DNA from: Pleomorphomonas sp. NRK KF1
Lineage (GTDB): Bacteria > Pseudomonadota > Alphaproteobacteria > Rhizobiales > Pleomorphomonadaceae
Length of the DNA stretch: 64,000 nucleotides
NCBI RefSeq assembly: GCF_023721755.1
Contig: NZ_JAMDLH010000002.1
Span: forward strand, 124,001 to 188,000
Direction: 5' to 3'
Shown: piece by piece, positions 9,424-18,038 of the stretch
How the letters are laid out: each line of letters begins with the position of its first letter
Numbering within the stretch: the stretch's first letter is position 1
Made by a program: the position numbers and the translations under genes
Notes under the pieces: model-generated
What the model saw: the letters and a program-made list of their open reading frames with translations, nothing else
Told to the model about the DNA's origin: nothing
Database searches by the model: none

Positions 9424-10253
9424 CCGCCAAGAAGCTGAGATATTACGCAACGGGCATCCTGTCGCTCGCCGTCGCCTGCATCGTCTTCGTCGTGCCGTTC
9501 CTGTTCATCGTCGTCAACGCGCTGAAGGACAAGCCGGAAGCGGCCCGGCTGCACTTCACTTGGCCGACCGAGACTCACTTGTGGGAGAACCTGGTCGCCG
9601 TAGTGCAGGCGCGCGACTACATGCTGATCACGGCCTTCGTCAACTCGATCATCCTGACGGTCGTCGCGGTGACCGGGCTCGTCGTTTTCGGCGCCATGGT
9701 CGGCTTCGTGCTGCAGCGGCGCCCATCGCGCTGGAGCGGCCTCATCAACTTCATGGTGCTGGCCGGCCTGATCATGCCGCCGGCCGTGGTGCCGACGATC
9801 TGGCTGCTGCAATGGCTCGGCCTGTTCAAGACGCTGTCCGGGCTGATCCTGATCGAGATCGCCTACAGCCTGTCTTTCTCGGTGCTTCTGTTCCGCGCGT
9901 TCATCGCCACCATCCCGCGCGAGCTTGACGAAGCGGCGATTCTAGAGGGCGCGGGACCATTCACGCTGTTCTTTAGAGTCGTTCTGCCGCTGTTGAAGCC
10001 TGTGGCGGTCACGGTGATCGTCGTCCAGTCGGTCGCCATCTTCAACGACTTCACCAACCCGCTCTACTATCTGCCGGGCTCCAAGAACGCGACGGTGCAG
10101 CTGACGTTGTTCAACTTTCAGAGCATGTTCAACACGTCGTACAACCTTCTTTTCATGAACATCCTGATCATCACCATACCGCCGCTGATCATGTTCCTGT
10201 TCTTCAACCGGCAGATCGTCGAGGGCATGACGGCGGGCGCTGTGAAGGGATGA
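9420..10253 (+). CDS. CUT1 ABC transporter permease (MalG/UgpE type)
   Basis: This 277-residue permease has six membrane segments and the EAA loop ELDEAAILEGAGPFTLFFRV (about residues 172-191). ATG 9420 overlaps the preceding stop (ATGA), so the two permeases are coupled and should assemble 1:1. The open frame extends far upstream inside the first permease, but that part is a shadow. With the upstream permease, the binding protein and the divergent ATPase it completes a CUT1 importer. Confidence 0.92.
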   Translation: MTAKKLRYYATGILSLAVACIVFVVPFLFIVVNALKDKPEAARLHFTWPTETHLWENLVAVVQARDYMLITAFVNSIILTVVAVTGLVVFGAMVGFVLQRRPSRWSGLINFMVLAGLIMPPAVVPTIWLLQWLGLFKTLSGLILIEIAYSLSFSVLLFRAFIATIPRELDEAAILEGAGPFTLFFRVVLPLLKPVAVTVIVVQSVAIFNDFTNPLYYLPGSKNATVQLTLFNFQSMFNTSYNLLFMNILIITIPPLIMFLFFNRQIVEGMTAGAVKG

Positions 10254-10326
10254 CATGACCGTTGCCGGCAAACCGGGGTGCATATAGAGGAAGCTAGGGG
10301 AAACCGGCGAAAACGGGCGGAGAATC

Positions 10327-11349
10327 ATGAAGCGTGCGACGATCAAGGAGGTGGCGGAGGCGGCCGGCGTGTCGCGCGCCGCCGTCTCCAAGGTGCTGCG
10401 CAACGCCTACGGCCTGTCCGACGACATGCGAACGCGCGTCGAGGCGGCGATGGCCGCCCTCAACTATCGTCCGCAGACGGCGGCGCGCGGCCTCAGAGGT
10501 CGGACCTACACGCTCGGCATCGTCTTGCCGGATCTCCGCAATCCGTTCTTCCCGGACATCCTCGACGGTGTCATCTCGACGCTCAGGAGCACCAACTACG
10601 AGCCGCTGATCGGCTTTCGTCCATCGGCGGAAGCCACCGAGAGGCATGCCATCGAAACCATGCTCGATCGCAAGATCGACGGGTTCCTGATGGTCGCCCC
10701 GCTGCTCGAAGAGTCCTATCTGACGACGGTCGCCACCTCAGTGCCGACGGTAATGATCGGACGCCACGACCGCGACTGCGGCTACGACACGGTCAACAAT
10801 GACGATCGCAACGGTGCTCGCCTCGCTGTCGAGCACCTGATCTCGCTCGGCCATCGCAGCATCGCCTATTTCGGCCTCGAACCAGCATCCGCCGCTCCGA
10901 ACAATTCGACAGCCCTTCGTCTGGTGGGCTATCGAGAGACCATGATGGCGCACGGCCTCGCCGACGGTATTTCGGTTTTCGACGGCAGCCATTTTCTCGG
11001 CGAGCGCAACGACGAGGAAGTGGCCCATCGCATCCTGAAAAGCGAGCGACGCCCGACGGCCGTGTTCTGCTGGACAGACACGGTGGCGTTCACATTGATG
11101 GCCGAAGCGCTGAAGCTCGGCATCAGAATACCGGAAGACCTCTCGGTGGTCGGGTACGACAACGCGCGCATCGCGGCGTTGCCGCAGCTCTCTCTGACCT
11201 CGATCGATCAGTCGGGGCACCTGCTCGGGAGCGAGGCGATGAAGCTGCTGATCGAGCGGATCGAGGGACGACGAACTGATCGACACATCATCCTGCCGCC
11301 CCGTCTCGACGCAAAGGGATCGACAGGTCCGGCTCCGGCGCGGGCTTGA
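10327..11349 (+). CDS. LacI family transcriptional regulator of the rhamnoside module
   Basis: This 340-residue regulator has a LacI helix-turn-helix at residues 4-25 (TIKEVAEAAGVSRAAVSKVL) and a periplasmic-binding-protein-like sensor domain from about 60 onward (LGIVLPDLRNPFFPDILDG). It lies 73 bp after the last permease gene in the same direction, with GGAG 6 bases before ATG 10327. LacI regulators inside sugar importer operons normally sense the sugar and repress their own operon, so the target is probably the divergent promoter at 4252-4569. Its stop lies 3 bp from the end of the convergent rhaM gene. Confidence 0.9.
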   Translation: MKRATIKEVAEAAGVSRAAVSKVLRNAYGLSDDMRTRVEAAMAALNYRPQTAARGLRGRTYTLGIVLPDLRNPFFPDILDGVISTLRSTNYEPLIGFRPSAEATERHAIETMLDRKIDGFLMVAPLLEESYLTTVATSVPTVMIGRHDRDCGYDTVNNDDRNGARLAVEHLISLGHRSIAYFGLEPASAAPNNSTALRLVGYRETMMAHGLADGISVFDGSHFLGERNDEEVAHRILKSERRPTAVFCWTDTVAFTLMAEALKLGIRIPEDLSVVGYDNARIAALPQLSLTSIDQSGHLLGSEAMKLLIERIEGRRTDRHIILPPRLDAKGSTGPAPARA

Positions 11350-11352
11350 CCG

Positions 11353-11667
11353 TCAGGCGAGGAAGAACACCTCGCGGAGGTCCGACGACTTCGGGCTGTT
11401 GTCGGGGTTCGACGGCATGATGTCGGCCATGTACTTCCACCACTTCTGGCAAACGTCCGTGGCGGCCACGGCGTCCCAGCGCTCCTCCGACTCGATCTCA
11501 ACGGTGGCAAACAGCGTCGACGTCTTCGGATCGAGATAGATGGCGTAGTTGTGGGCGCCATGCGCCTTGAGCACGGCCGACAACTCCGGCCAAATCTCGT
11601 CGTGGCGGCGCTTGTACTCGGCATGGGCGTCGGGGTTAACCCACATGATGAAGGCTTTTCTGATCAT
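11353..11667 (-). CDS. rhaM: L-rhamnose mutarotase
   Basis: This 104-residue protein interconverts alpha- and beta-L-rhamnopyranose so that rhamnose isomerase gets its preferred anomer. It matches E. coli RhaM almost end to end, including [39 protein letters not shown] and [20 protein letters not shown]. The start is ATG 11665-11667, preceded by GGGAGGAG; the longer open frame upstream is not homologous. It is divergent from rhaA across a 382-bp regulatory region. Rhizobial rhamnose loci carry the equivalent gene as rhaU. Confidence 0.95.
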   Translation of the reverse strand: MIRKAFIMWVNPDAHAEYKRRHDEIWPELSAVLKAHGAHNYAIYLDPKTSTLFATVEIESEERWDAVAATDVCQKWWKYMADIMPSNPDNSPKSSDLREVFFLA

Positions 11668-12049
11668 GGCGCTCCTCCCTGTCGGCGCTGTGTCGATGAT
11701 CGAATGGATCATAATCAATCCCATCCGCTCGACCCCAGTGGGGATATTACGCAAATTCAATCATTCTCAATCTTAATCCGAACGTTTGAACACCAAGCAG
11801 AAGCCATCATGCGGCTGCCTGAACTTTTGTCGATAAGCAGTTGTACGTCCGATTTTTGACCATGATCATAATAGTCATGCTTTATCAGTGTGTTAGAAGC
11901 CAACGACGCCGTAATGCAGACACGGCGAGACGGGCACGGAGACCGCGCGCCCAAATGATCGTACTTGATCGGTTGTGACTAAATGTGATTGATAGCATCA
12001 ACACCAAACAGACGCTGGCAGCGGAGCCAATGGGAGGAAACCGCCGGTC
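11668..12049. promoter_or_regulatory. Divergent rhaM-rhaA promoter region
   Basis: This 382-bp AT-rich region holds no plausible gene. The 9-mer GATCATAAT occurs at 11707-11715 and 11864-11872, 157 bp apart. The second copy sits in an inverted repeat CATGA (11861-11865), 9-bp spacer, TCATG (11875-11879). TGATCG is directly repeated at 11956-11961 and 11966-11971, one helical turn apart. Such sites could bind the DeoR-type regulator encoded at 14261-15073. A GGGAGG ribosome site precedes rhaA. Confidence 0.5.
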
Positions 12050-13318
12050 ATGTCCGAACAATCGCCGATCACCAAAGCCTACCAACTGGCCCGCGAGCAT
12101 TTCTCTCGCGACGGCATCGACACCGAGGCCGTTCTTTCCAAACTCGACACCGTTCCCGTCTCTATGCACTGCTGGCAGGGCGACGACGTCAAGGGTTTCG
12201 AGAATCCCGATGGCGAGCTCACCGGCGGCATTCAGGTTTCCGGCAACTATCCCGGTCGGGCGCACAATGCCGACCAGCTGCGCGCAGATCTCGACAAGGC
12301 AATGTCGCTGATCCCCGGCGCCAAGCGGCTCAACCTGCACGCCCTCTATCTTGAGGCTGACCGCAAGGTGGAGCGCGACGCCATCGAGCCCAAGCACTTC
12401 CAGCGCTGGGTCGACTGGGCGAAGGAGCGCGGCCTCGGTCTCGACTTCAACCCCTCCTGTTTCTCGCACCCCAAGAGCGCGGACAACCGGACGCTCAGCC
12501 ATCCCGATGCCGGCATCCGCCAGTTCTGGATCGATCACTGCAAGGCCAGCCGCAAGGTGTCCGAGCATTTCGGCCGGTCACTCGGCACCGCCTCGGTGAT
12601 GAATATCTGGATCCCCGACGGCTCGAAGGACTATCCGTTCGACCGCTACGGACCGCGCGAGACGTTGAAGTCTGCCCTCGACGAGGTCATCGCCGAAAAG
12701 ATCTCGACCGAATTCCACTACGACGCGGTCGAGAGCAAGCTGTTCGGCATCGGCGCCGAAGCCTACACCGTCGGCTCCAACGAGTTCTACATGGGCTATG
12801 CGGCGACGCGCGGCACTATGCTGTGCCTTGACGCCGGCCACTTCCACCCGACCGAGGTCGTGTCCGACAAACTGTCCGCCGTCTTCCAGTTCGTCGATCG
12901 CGTACTGCTGCACGTGTCGCGCCCCATGCGCTGGGACAGCGACCACGTCGTGCTTTTCGACGACGAGCTGCAGGCCATCGCCAACGAACTGGTCCGCGGC
13001 AACATGCTCGATCGGACTGCGATCGGTCTCGATTACTTCGACGCGTCGATCAACCGAATAGCGGCCTGGGTCGTCGGCATGCGCAACATGCGCAAGGCGC
13101 TGCTCAAGGCCATGCTCGAGCCGGCGACCAAGCTCAAGGCCGCCGAAACCTCCGGGGACTACGGGCTTCGCATGGCGTTGTTCGAGGAACACAAGACGAG
13201 CCCCTGGGGTGCCGTCTGGGATCATTACTGCGAAAGCCGGAACGTGCCGGTCGGCGCCGCCTGGTTCGACGTCGTCAAGAGCTACGAGCGCGACGTGCTC
13301 GCCAAGCGGGAGTCCTGA
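12050..13318 (+). CDS. rhaA: L-rhamnose isomerase, E. coli RhaA type
   Basis: This 422-residue enzyme converts L-rhamnose to L-rhamnulose in the cytoplasm. It aligns along its full length with E. coli RhaA (about 419 residues): [61 protein letters not shown] and [13 protein letters not shown] are shared. Metal ligands are expected in DAGHFHPTE and in WDSDHVV. It is not the RhaI type common in rhizobia and Pseudomonas. It is followed 6 bp later by rhaD, so the two are co-transcribed. Confidence 0.96.
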   Translation: MSEQSPITKAYQLAREHFSRDGIDTEAVLSKLDTVPVSMHCWQGDDVKGFENPDGELTGGIQVSGNYPGRAHNADQLRADLDKAMSLIPGAKRLNLHALYLEADRKVERDAIEPKHFQRWVDWAKERGLGLDFNPSCFSHPKSADNRTLSHPDAGIRQFWIDHCKASRKVSEHFGRSLGTASVMNIWIPDGSKDYPFDRYGPRETLKSALDEVIAEKISTEFHYDAVESKLFGIGAEAYTVGSNEFYMGYAATRGTMLCLDAGHFHPTEVVSDKLSAVFQFVDRVLLHVSRPMRWDSDHVVLFDDELQAIANELVRGNMLDRTAIGLDYFDASINRIAAWVVGMRNMRKALLKAMLEPATKLKAAETSGDYGLRMALFEEHKTSPWGAVWDHYCESRNVPVGAAWFDVVKSYERDVLAKRES

Positions 13319-13324
13319 GCCATT

Positions 13325-14182
13325 ATGACTGCGAACATGATCGACGCTTGGTTCGTCAAGGCTATGGTGAAGGCCACGACGGATTGCTGGGAGAAAGGCT
13401 GGGATGAGCGCAACGGGGGCAATATCAGCCTTCGGCTCACCGACGACGACCTGGCGCCCTATCTCGCCAGCATTCGCGAACCGCGCCGTCTGCCGATGAC
13501 GGAACCTCTGCCGGCAATCGCAGGGCAGAGCTATATCGTCACCGGCACGGGCAAGTTCTTCCGCAATGTCCAGCTCGACCCCGAGAACAACCTCGGCGTG
13601 GTGCGCGTCGCCGCCGACGGCAGCTTCCTGGAGGTGCTGTGGGGCTATCGCGACGGTGGTGGCCCGACGTCGGAATACTCGAGCCACTTCAAAGGCCATA
13701 TCGCCCGGCAGACCGCCACCAATGGCGGCGACCGCGTCGTGCTCCATTGCCACGCCACCAATCTGATCGCGCTGACCTACGTGCTCGACTGGAGCGACGC
13801 CAACGTGACGCGCGCCCTCTGGGAGGGCTCGACCGAGTGTCTGGTGGTGTTCCCCGATGGCGTCGGCACCATGCCCTGGCTGGTGCCCGGCACCGACCAG
13901 ATGGGTGACGCCACAGCCCGGCTGCTGGCGAAAAGACCGCTGGTGCTCTGGCCGTTCCACGGCGTGTTCGGTGTCGGTCCGACGCTCGACGACGCCTTCG
14001 GCCTGGTCGACACCGCCGAGAAGGCGGCCGAGATCCTGGTGAAGGTGCTGTCTATGGGAGGGCCGCTCCAGACCATGTCGACGCAGGACCTGATCGATCT
14101 TGCCGCCCGCTTCAAGGTGGTGCCGCAGACGGAAGCCATGGCACTCGACGGCTGGAAGCTCGCCGGCCCCAAGACCGTCTGA
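13325..14182 (+). CDS. rhaD: Rhamnulose-1-phosphate aldolase
   Basis: This 285-residue class II zinc aldolase cleaves L-rhamnulose 1-phosphate to dihydroxyacetone phosphate and L-lactaldehyde. It matches E. coli RhaD (274 residues) closely: [67 protein letters not shown] and LWPFHGVFG. The zinc ligands are the two His of HCHAT and the His of PFHG, and the catalytic Glu is in PTSEYSSHF. It lies 6 bp after rhaA. Many rhizobial loci instead carry an aldolase-dehydrogenase fusion, so this arrangement is more enterobacterial. Confidence 0.95.
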   Translation: MTANMIDAWFVKAMVKATTDCWEKGWDERNGGNISLRLTDDDLAPYLASIREPRRLPMTEPLPAIAGQSYIVTGTGKFFRNVQLDPENNLGVVRVAADGSFLEVLWGYRDGGGPTSEYSSHFKGHIARQTATNGGDRVVLHCHATNLIALTYVLDWSDANVTRALWEGSTECLVVFPDGVGTMPWLVPGTDQMGDATARLLAKRPLVLWPFHGVFGVGPTLDDAFGLVDTAEKAAEILVKVLSMGGPLQTMSTQDLIDLAARFKVVPQTEAMALDGWKLAGPKTV

Positions 14183-14190
14183 TCAATCGC

Positions 14191-14217
14191 GCCGGCGCTT
14201 GCCCCCGCGGCGCCGGC
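14191..14217 (+). other. Stem-loop between rhaD and the DeoR gene
   Basis: GCCGGCGC (14191-14198) and GCGCCGGC (14210-14217) can pair around an 11-base loop in the 78-bp gap after rhaD. No T run follows, so it is more likely an mRNA-stabilising or attenuating structure than a complete terminator. Confidence 0.4.
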
Positions 14218-14260
14218 ACGCCATCGTCCGAGCCCCAACTACAGGAGCCGAGACAGCCCC

Positions 14261-15073
14261 ATGCACGAACGCGAACGCCACCGCATCATCCTTTCCGCCG
14301 TCCAGGAACGCCCGATCCTGACGGTGCAGGACATCGTCGAGCTGACCGACGCCTCCGAGGCGACGATCCGCCGCGACATCAGCGCGCTGGCGCTCCAGAA
14401 CCGCCTGAAGAAGGTGCGCGGGGGCGCCGAGGCTTTGCATCCGCCACAGATCGGCGTGCTGGCGGCGCGATCGTTCCGAGCCGACGAGACGGTCAACTCG
14501 GCGCAGAAGCGCGCCATCGCCCGCGAGGCGGTGAAACTCTGCCACGACGGCGAGGCGATCACCATCAACGGCGGCACCACCACCTTTCCGATGGTTCACT
14601 ATCTGGCGCAGATGCGCCTGCAGGTGATGACCAACTCGTTCCCCATCGCCGAGCACCTGATCAAGCATTCCAAGTGCACGGTGATGCTGCCGGCCGGCGC
14701 GGTCTATCGCGAGCAGAACATCATCCTGTCGCCGTTCGACAGCGATGGAACCGGCCACTTCTATGCCCGCCGCTTCTTCATGGGCGCCCGCGGTGTATCG
14801 CCGCTCGGCATCATGGAATCGGACTCGCTGATCATTCAGTCCGAGCAGCGGCTGATGCGACAGGCCGACGAGCTGATCGTTCTGGTCGACAGTTCGAAAT
14901 TCAAGACACGGTCCAGCCTGATCCTCTGCCCGCTCGAACGGGTGAGCACGATCATTACGGACGACGGCATCGACGAGCGCGACCGGAAGATGGTGGAAGC
15001 CGCCGGCATCGGACTGATCGTCGCATCGACAGACCGAAAAGAAGACATCCAGCAATCCCCGACCGTCGCCTGA
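14261..15073 (+). CDS. rhaR: DeoR family regulator of rhamnose genes
   Basis: This 270-residue regulator has a DeoR winged helix at residues 5-58 (ILTVQDIVELTDASEATIRRDISAL) and a DeoRC sensor domain (about 75-235) with the expected GGTTT, ADELIVLVDSSKF and TDDGID segments. The domain is related to sugar-phosphate isomerases and senses a phosphorylated sugar. It lies between rhaAD and rhaSTPQK, as the DeoR-type RhaR does in Rhizobium leguminosarum; it is unrelated to the AraC-type RhaR of E. coli. It is probably the repressor of the rha genes, lifted by a rhamnose metabolite. Confidence 0.88.
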   Translation: MHERERHRIILSAVQERPILTVQDIVELTDASEATIRRDISALALQNRLKKVRGGAEALHPPQIGVLAARSFRADETVNSAQKRAIAREAVKLCHDGEAITINGGTTTFPMVHYLAQMRLQVMTNSFPIAEHLIKHSKCTVMLPAGAVYREQNIILSPFDSDGTGHFYARRFFMGARGVSPLGIMESDSLIIQSEQRLMRQADELIVLVDSSKFKTRSSLILCPLERVSTIITDDGIDERDRKMVEAAGIGLIVASTDRKEDIQQSPTVA

Positions 15074-15124
15074 CTGAGGAAAGAGGCGGAGGTCGAAGGA
15101 AGGTCGAAACGGGAGGAGACCCAG

Positions 15125-16120
15125 ATGACCCTGTTCAAGAAACTGATCGTTACCACGGCTGCCGCCATTGCCCTCATGGCCGGTCCGGCCAGCGCCGAGA
15201 GCGTCAAGATCGCCCTCGTGGTCAAGACGCTCGGCAACGGCTTCTTCGACGCCGCCCACAAGGGCGCCCAGGAAGCTGCCAAGGAGCTCGGCGACGTCGA
15301 GATCATCTACACCGGCCCGACCAACTCGACCGCCGAGGCGCAGATCGACGTCGTCAACTCGCTGATCGCCCAGAAGGTCGACGCCATCGCCATCTCGGCC
15401 AACGACAAGGACGCCCTGGTACCGGCCCTGAAGAAGGCCATGCAGCGCGGCATCACCGTCATTTCCTGGGACTCCGGCGTTGCTCCGGAAGGCCGCCTGA
15501 TGCACCTCAACCCGTCGTCCAACCCGCTGATCGGCAACATGTGCGTGAAGCTGGCTTCCGACGGTCTCGGTTCTGAGAAGGGCGACGTCGCCATCCTCTC
15601 GGCCGCCTCGACGGCGACCAACCAGAACATCTGGATCGAGGAGATGAAGAAGGTTCTGCCGAACTACCCGAACGTCAACCTCGTCGATACGGTTTACGGT
15701 GACGACCTCGCCGACAAGTCCTATCGCGAGACGCAGGGCCTGGTCGCCAAGTATCCCAACCTCAAGGCCATCATCGCGCCGACGTCGGTTGGCATCGTCG
15801 CCGCCGCCCAGGCGATCGAGGACGCCGGCCTTGTCGGCAAGGTGAACGTCACCGGTCTCGGCCTGCCGTCGGAAATGGCCGGCCACGTCAAGGCGGGCTC
15901 GTCCAAGGCCTTTGCCATCTGGAACCCGATCGACCTCGGCTATTCGGCGACCTACATCGCCTACGAGCTGAAGACCGGCAAGGCCGAAGCCAAGCCGGAC
16001 GCCGAGATCGCCATCGGCCGCATGGGCGCGATCAAGCTCGACGCCAACAACGAAGCCGCCATGGCAGACCCGTTTGTCTATGACGCCGGCAACGTCGAGG
16101 AATTCGCCAAGATCTTCTGA
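15125..16120 (+). CDS. rhaS: Rhamnose ABC transporter substrate-binding protein
   Basis: This 331-residue periplasmic protein has a signal peptide (residues 1-24, cleavage after ASA) and the Peripla_BP_4 fold of CUT2 importers (VKIALVVKTLGNGFFDAAHKG at the N-terminus of the mature protein). It delivers L-rhamnose to the RhaP/RhaQ permeases. A strong GGGAGGAG precedes ATG 15125. It lies 51 bp after the DeoR gene and is separated from the ATPase gene by a 339-bp structured spacer, so it may be expressed at higher level than the rest. Confidence 0.92.
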   Translation: MTLFKKLIVTTAAAIALMAGPASAESVKIALVVKTLGNGFFDAAHKGAQEAAKELGDVEIIYTGPTNSTAEAQIDVVNSLIAQKVDAIAISANDKDALVPALKKAMQRGITVISWDSGVAPEGRLMHLNPSSNPLIGNMCVKLASDGLGSEKGDVAILSAASTATNQNIWIEEMKKVLPNYPNVNLVDTVYGDDLADKSYRETQGLVAKYPNLKAIIAPTSVGIVAAAQAIEDAGLVGKVNVTGLGLPSEMAGHVKAGSSKAFAIWNPIDLGYSATYIAYELKTGKAEAKPDAEIAIGRMGAIKLDANNEAAMADPFVYDAGNVEEFAKIF

Positions 16121-16135
16121 TCTGGGCACGCCTAT

Positions 16136-16160
16136 CCGGGCCCGGCGTTCGCCGGGTCCG
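16136..16160 (+). other. Strong stem-loop downstream of rhaS
   Basis: An 11-bp stem (one G-T pair) with loop GTTC lies 15 bp after the rhaS stop; the inner part is CCCGGC-GTTC-GCCGGG at 16141-16156. No T run follows. It probably stabilises rhaS mRNA against 3' decay and partly uncouples it from rhaTPQK. Confidence 0.55.
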
Positions 16161-16181
16161 GAACCGATACGCCAATAGGCC

Positions 16182-16343
16182 CCTCACCCTGTTCCTCCCC
16201 CACAAGGGGGAGGGGACGCGGTCGTCGCCGATCGGGCTTCTCTCCCACGGCTTCCGTCGTCCACCCCGGCGCGCCTCCCTCCAGCGCAGTCGGCGTATCG
16301 CGCAGGGTCCCCTCCCCCTTGTGGGGAAGGAACAGGACGAGGG
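16182..16343. repeat. Long inverted repeat, RIME/REP-like intergenic element
   Basis: Arms of about 35 bp (16182-16216 and 16308-16343) are near-perfect reverse complements built around CCCCACAAGGGGGAGGGGA and TCCCCTCCCCCTTGTGGGG, with a 91-bp GC-rich middle. Such mosaic palindromic elements are well known between genes in Rhizobiales (RIME-like). No other copy was noticed in this window. It fills most of the 339-bp rhaS-rhaT gap and no gene was found inside it. Confidence 0.7.
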
Positions 16344-16459
16344 CAGTTCCGCCGATCCGATCCCAGCCGGTCGTCCCGGAGTGATCGTCGTCGCGACGAC
16401 AGCGATACCGATCGCCGCCCGGCCACTCGGGCTCCAGGCTCCCGCAGCAAAAAGCGCCG

Positions 16460-17992
16460 ATGAACGCCATGCCTTCCACGGACACCCCCACGACAGAGCC
16501 CATCCTGAAGATGACGGGCATCTCCAAGACCTTTCCCGGCGTCAAGGCGCTGTCGGACGTGGCGCTCGAGCTTCGGCCCGGCCACGTCACCGCGCTGATC
16601 GGCGAGAACGGCGCCGGCAAGTCGACGCTGGTCAAGATCCTGACCGGCATCTACCAGCCGGATGGCGGCAACATCGAGATCGACGGCAAGAAGGTCGATC
16701 TGCCAACCGCCGAGGCCGCCCAAGATCTCGGCATCACCGCCATTCATCAGGAAACGGTGCTGTTCGACGAGCTGACGGTGGCCGAGAACATCTACATCGG
16801 TCATCAGCCGCGCAATCGCTACGGCCTGATCGACTGGGCGGCGATGCATGCACGCGCCGCCGCCATCCTGCACGGCATCGACGCGCCGATCTCGACCCGC
16901 ACGCGCCTCAAGGATCTCTCCATCGCCCAGCGCCATCTGGTGGCGATCGCCCGCGCTCTGTCGATCGACGCCCGCATCGTCATCATGGACGAGCCGACCG
17001 CCGCCCTCTCCTACAAGGAGGTTGAGGAGCTGTTCGGCATCATCGACCGGCTCAAGAAGGCCGGTAAGGCCATTCTCTTCATCAGCCACAAGTTCGAGGA
17101 GGTCTGGCAGATCTGCGAGTATTTCGCGGTGTTCCGGGATGGACGCCAAGTGGGCGCCGGCCGGCTCGACGAAGTGTCGCACAACGACCTCGTCAAGCTG
17201 ATGGTCGGCCGCGACGTGACGCAGGCCTTCCCCAAGCTTCCCGCCGAGATCGGTGACGTGGTGCTGAAGGTCGACGGCTATTGCCACCCGACCGAGTTCG
17301 ATCAGGTTTCGCTGGAGCTCCGGCGCGGCGAGATCCTCGGTCTCTACGGCCTCGTCGGCGCCGGACGTTCGGAGTTCTGCCAGGCGCTGTTCGGCGTCAC
17401 CCACCCATCGGCGGGAACGGTGACCCTGTCGGGCAAGCCGATCACCGTGCGGTCGCCATCCGATGCCATCGATGCCGGCATCGTCTACGTGCCTGAAGAG
17501 CGCGGCCGCCACGGCGCCATCACCGCCATGTCGATCGTCTCCAACATCTCGCTGCCGTCCCTGAAGGTCACCAGCCGTCGCAACTTCCTCCGCATGGCCG
17601 AGGAGTTCGACCTCGCCCGCAAGTATGCCGAGCGGCTTGACTTGCGCGCCGCCTCGCTCAGCCAGCCGGTCGGCACCCTGTCGGGCGGCAACCAGCAGAA
17701 GGTGGTGATCGGCAAGTGGCTGGCCACGCTGCCGAAAGTCATCATCCTCGACGAGCCGACCAAGGGCATCGACATCGGCTCCAAGGCCGCCGTCCATGCC
17801 TTCATGAGCCAACTCGCCGTCGAAGGGCTCGCCGTGATCATGGTGTCGAGCGAGATCCCGGAGATCCTAGGCATGAGCGACCGGGTTATCGTCATGCGCG
17901 AGGGCCGGATGGCCGGCGTGTTCGAACGCGAAGGCCTGACGCCGGAAGCGCTGGTCCGCGCCGCCACCGGCAACAAGGAGGCCGCCGCGTGA
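16460..17992 (+). CDS. rhaT: Rhamnose ABC transporter ATP-binding protein (CUT2)
   Basis: This 510-residue double ATPase has an N-terminal domain with Walker A GENGAGKST and Walker B IVIMDEPTAALS, and a C-terminal domain with the degenerate P-loop GLVGAGRSE and signature LSGGNQQKVVIGKW, the usual CUT2 asymmetry. The first-domain signature region (LSIAQRHLVAIARAL) lacks the consensus LSGGQ. ATG 16460 has only a weak ribosome site and ATG 16469 is an alternative. With RhaS, RhaP and RhaQ it forms the rhizobial-type rhamnose importer; the name is unrelated to the E. coli RhaT proton symporter. Confidence 0.93.
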   Translation: MNAMPSTDTPTTEPILKMTGISKTFPGVKALSDVALELRPGHVTALIGENGAGKSTLVKILTGIYQPDGGNIEIDGKKVDLPTAEAAQDLGITAIHQETVLFDELTVAENIYIGHQPRNRYGLIDWAAMHARAAAILHGIDAPISTRTRLKDLSIAQRHLVAIARALSIDARIVIMDEPTAALSYKEVEELFGIIDRLKKAGKAILFISHKFEEVWQICEYFAVFRDGRQVGAGRLDEVSHNDLVKLMVGRDVTQAFPKLPAEIGDVVLKVDGYCHPTEFDQVSLELRRGEILGLYGLVGAGRSEFCQALFGVTHPSAGTVTLSGKPITVRSPSDAIDAGIVYVPEERGRHGAITAMSIVSNISLPSLKVTSRRNFLRMAEEFDLARKYAERLDLRAASLSQPVGTLSGGNQQKVVIGKWLATLPKVIILDEPTKGIDIGSKAAVHAFMSQLAVEGLAVIMVSSEIPEILGMSDRVIVMREGRMAGVFEREGLTPEALVRAATGNKEAAA

Positions 17993-18038
17993 CCCGCCGC
18001 TCCACTTTCACCGCCATCTCCGCCCCGGAGCTTTTCAG

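Noticed and set aside
12578-13960. 460-codon open frame on the minus strand
   Set aside because: Antisense to rhaA and rhaD, both of which match E. coli enzymes end to end.
14183-16129. 648-codon open frame on the minus strand
   Set aside because: It lies antisense to the DeoR gene and rhaS, is rich in Asp/Gly/Arg/Val without domain sense, and arises from GC-rich third positions of the real genes.
16184-17812. 542-codon open frame on the minus strand
   Set aside because: Antisense to rhaT, which has all ATPase motifs; the minus-strand product has no recognisable domain.
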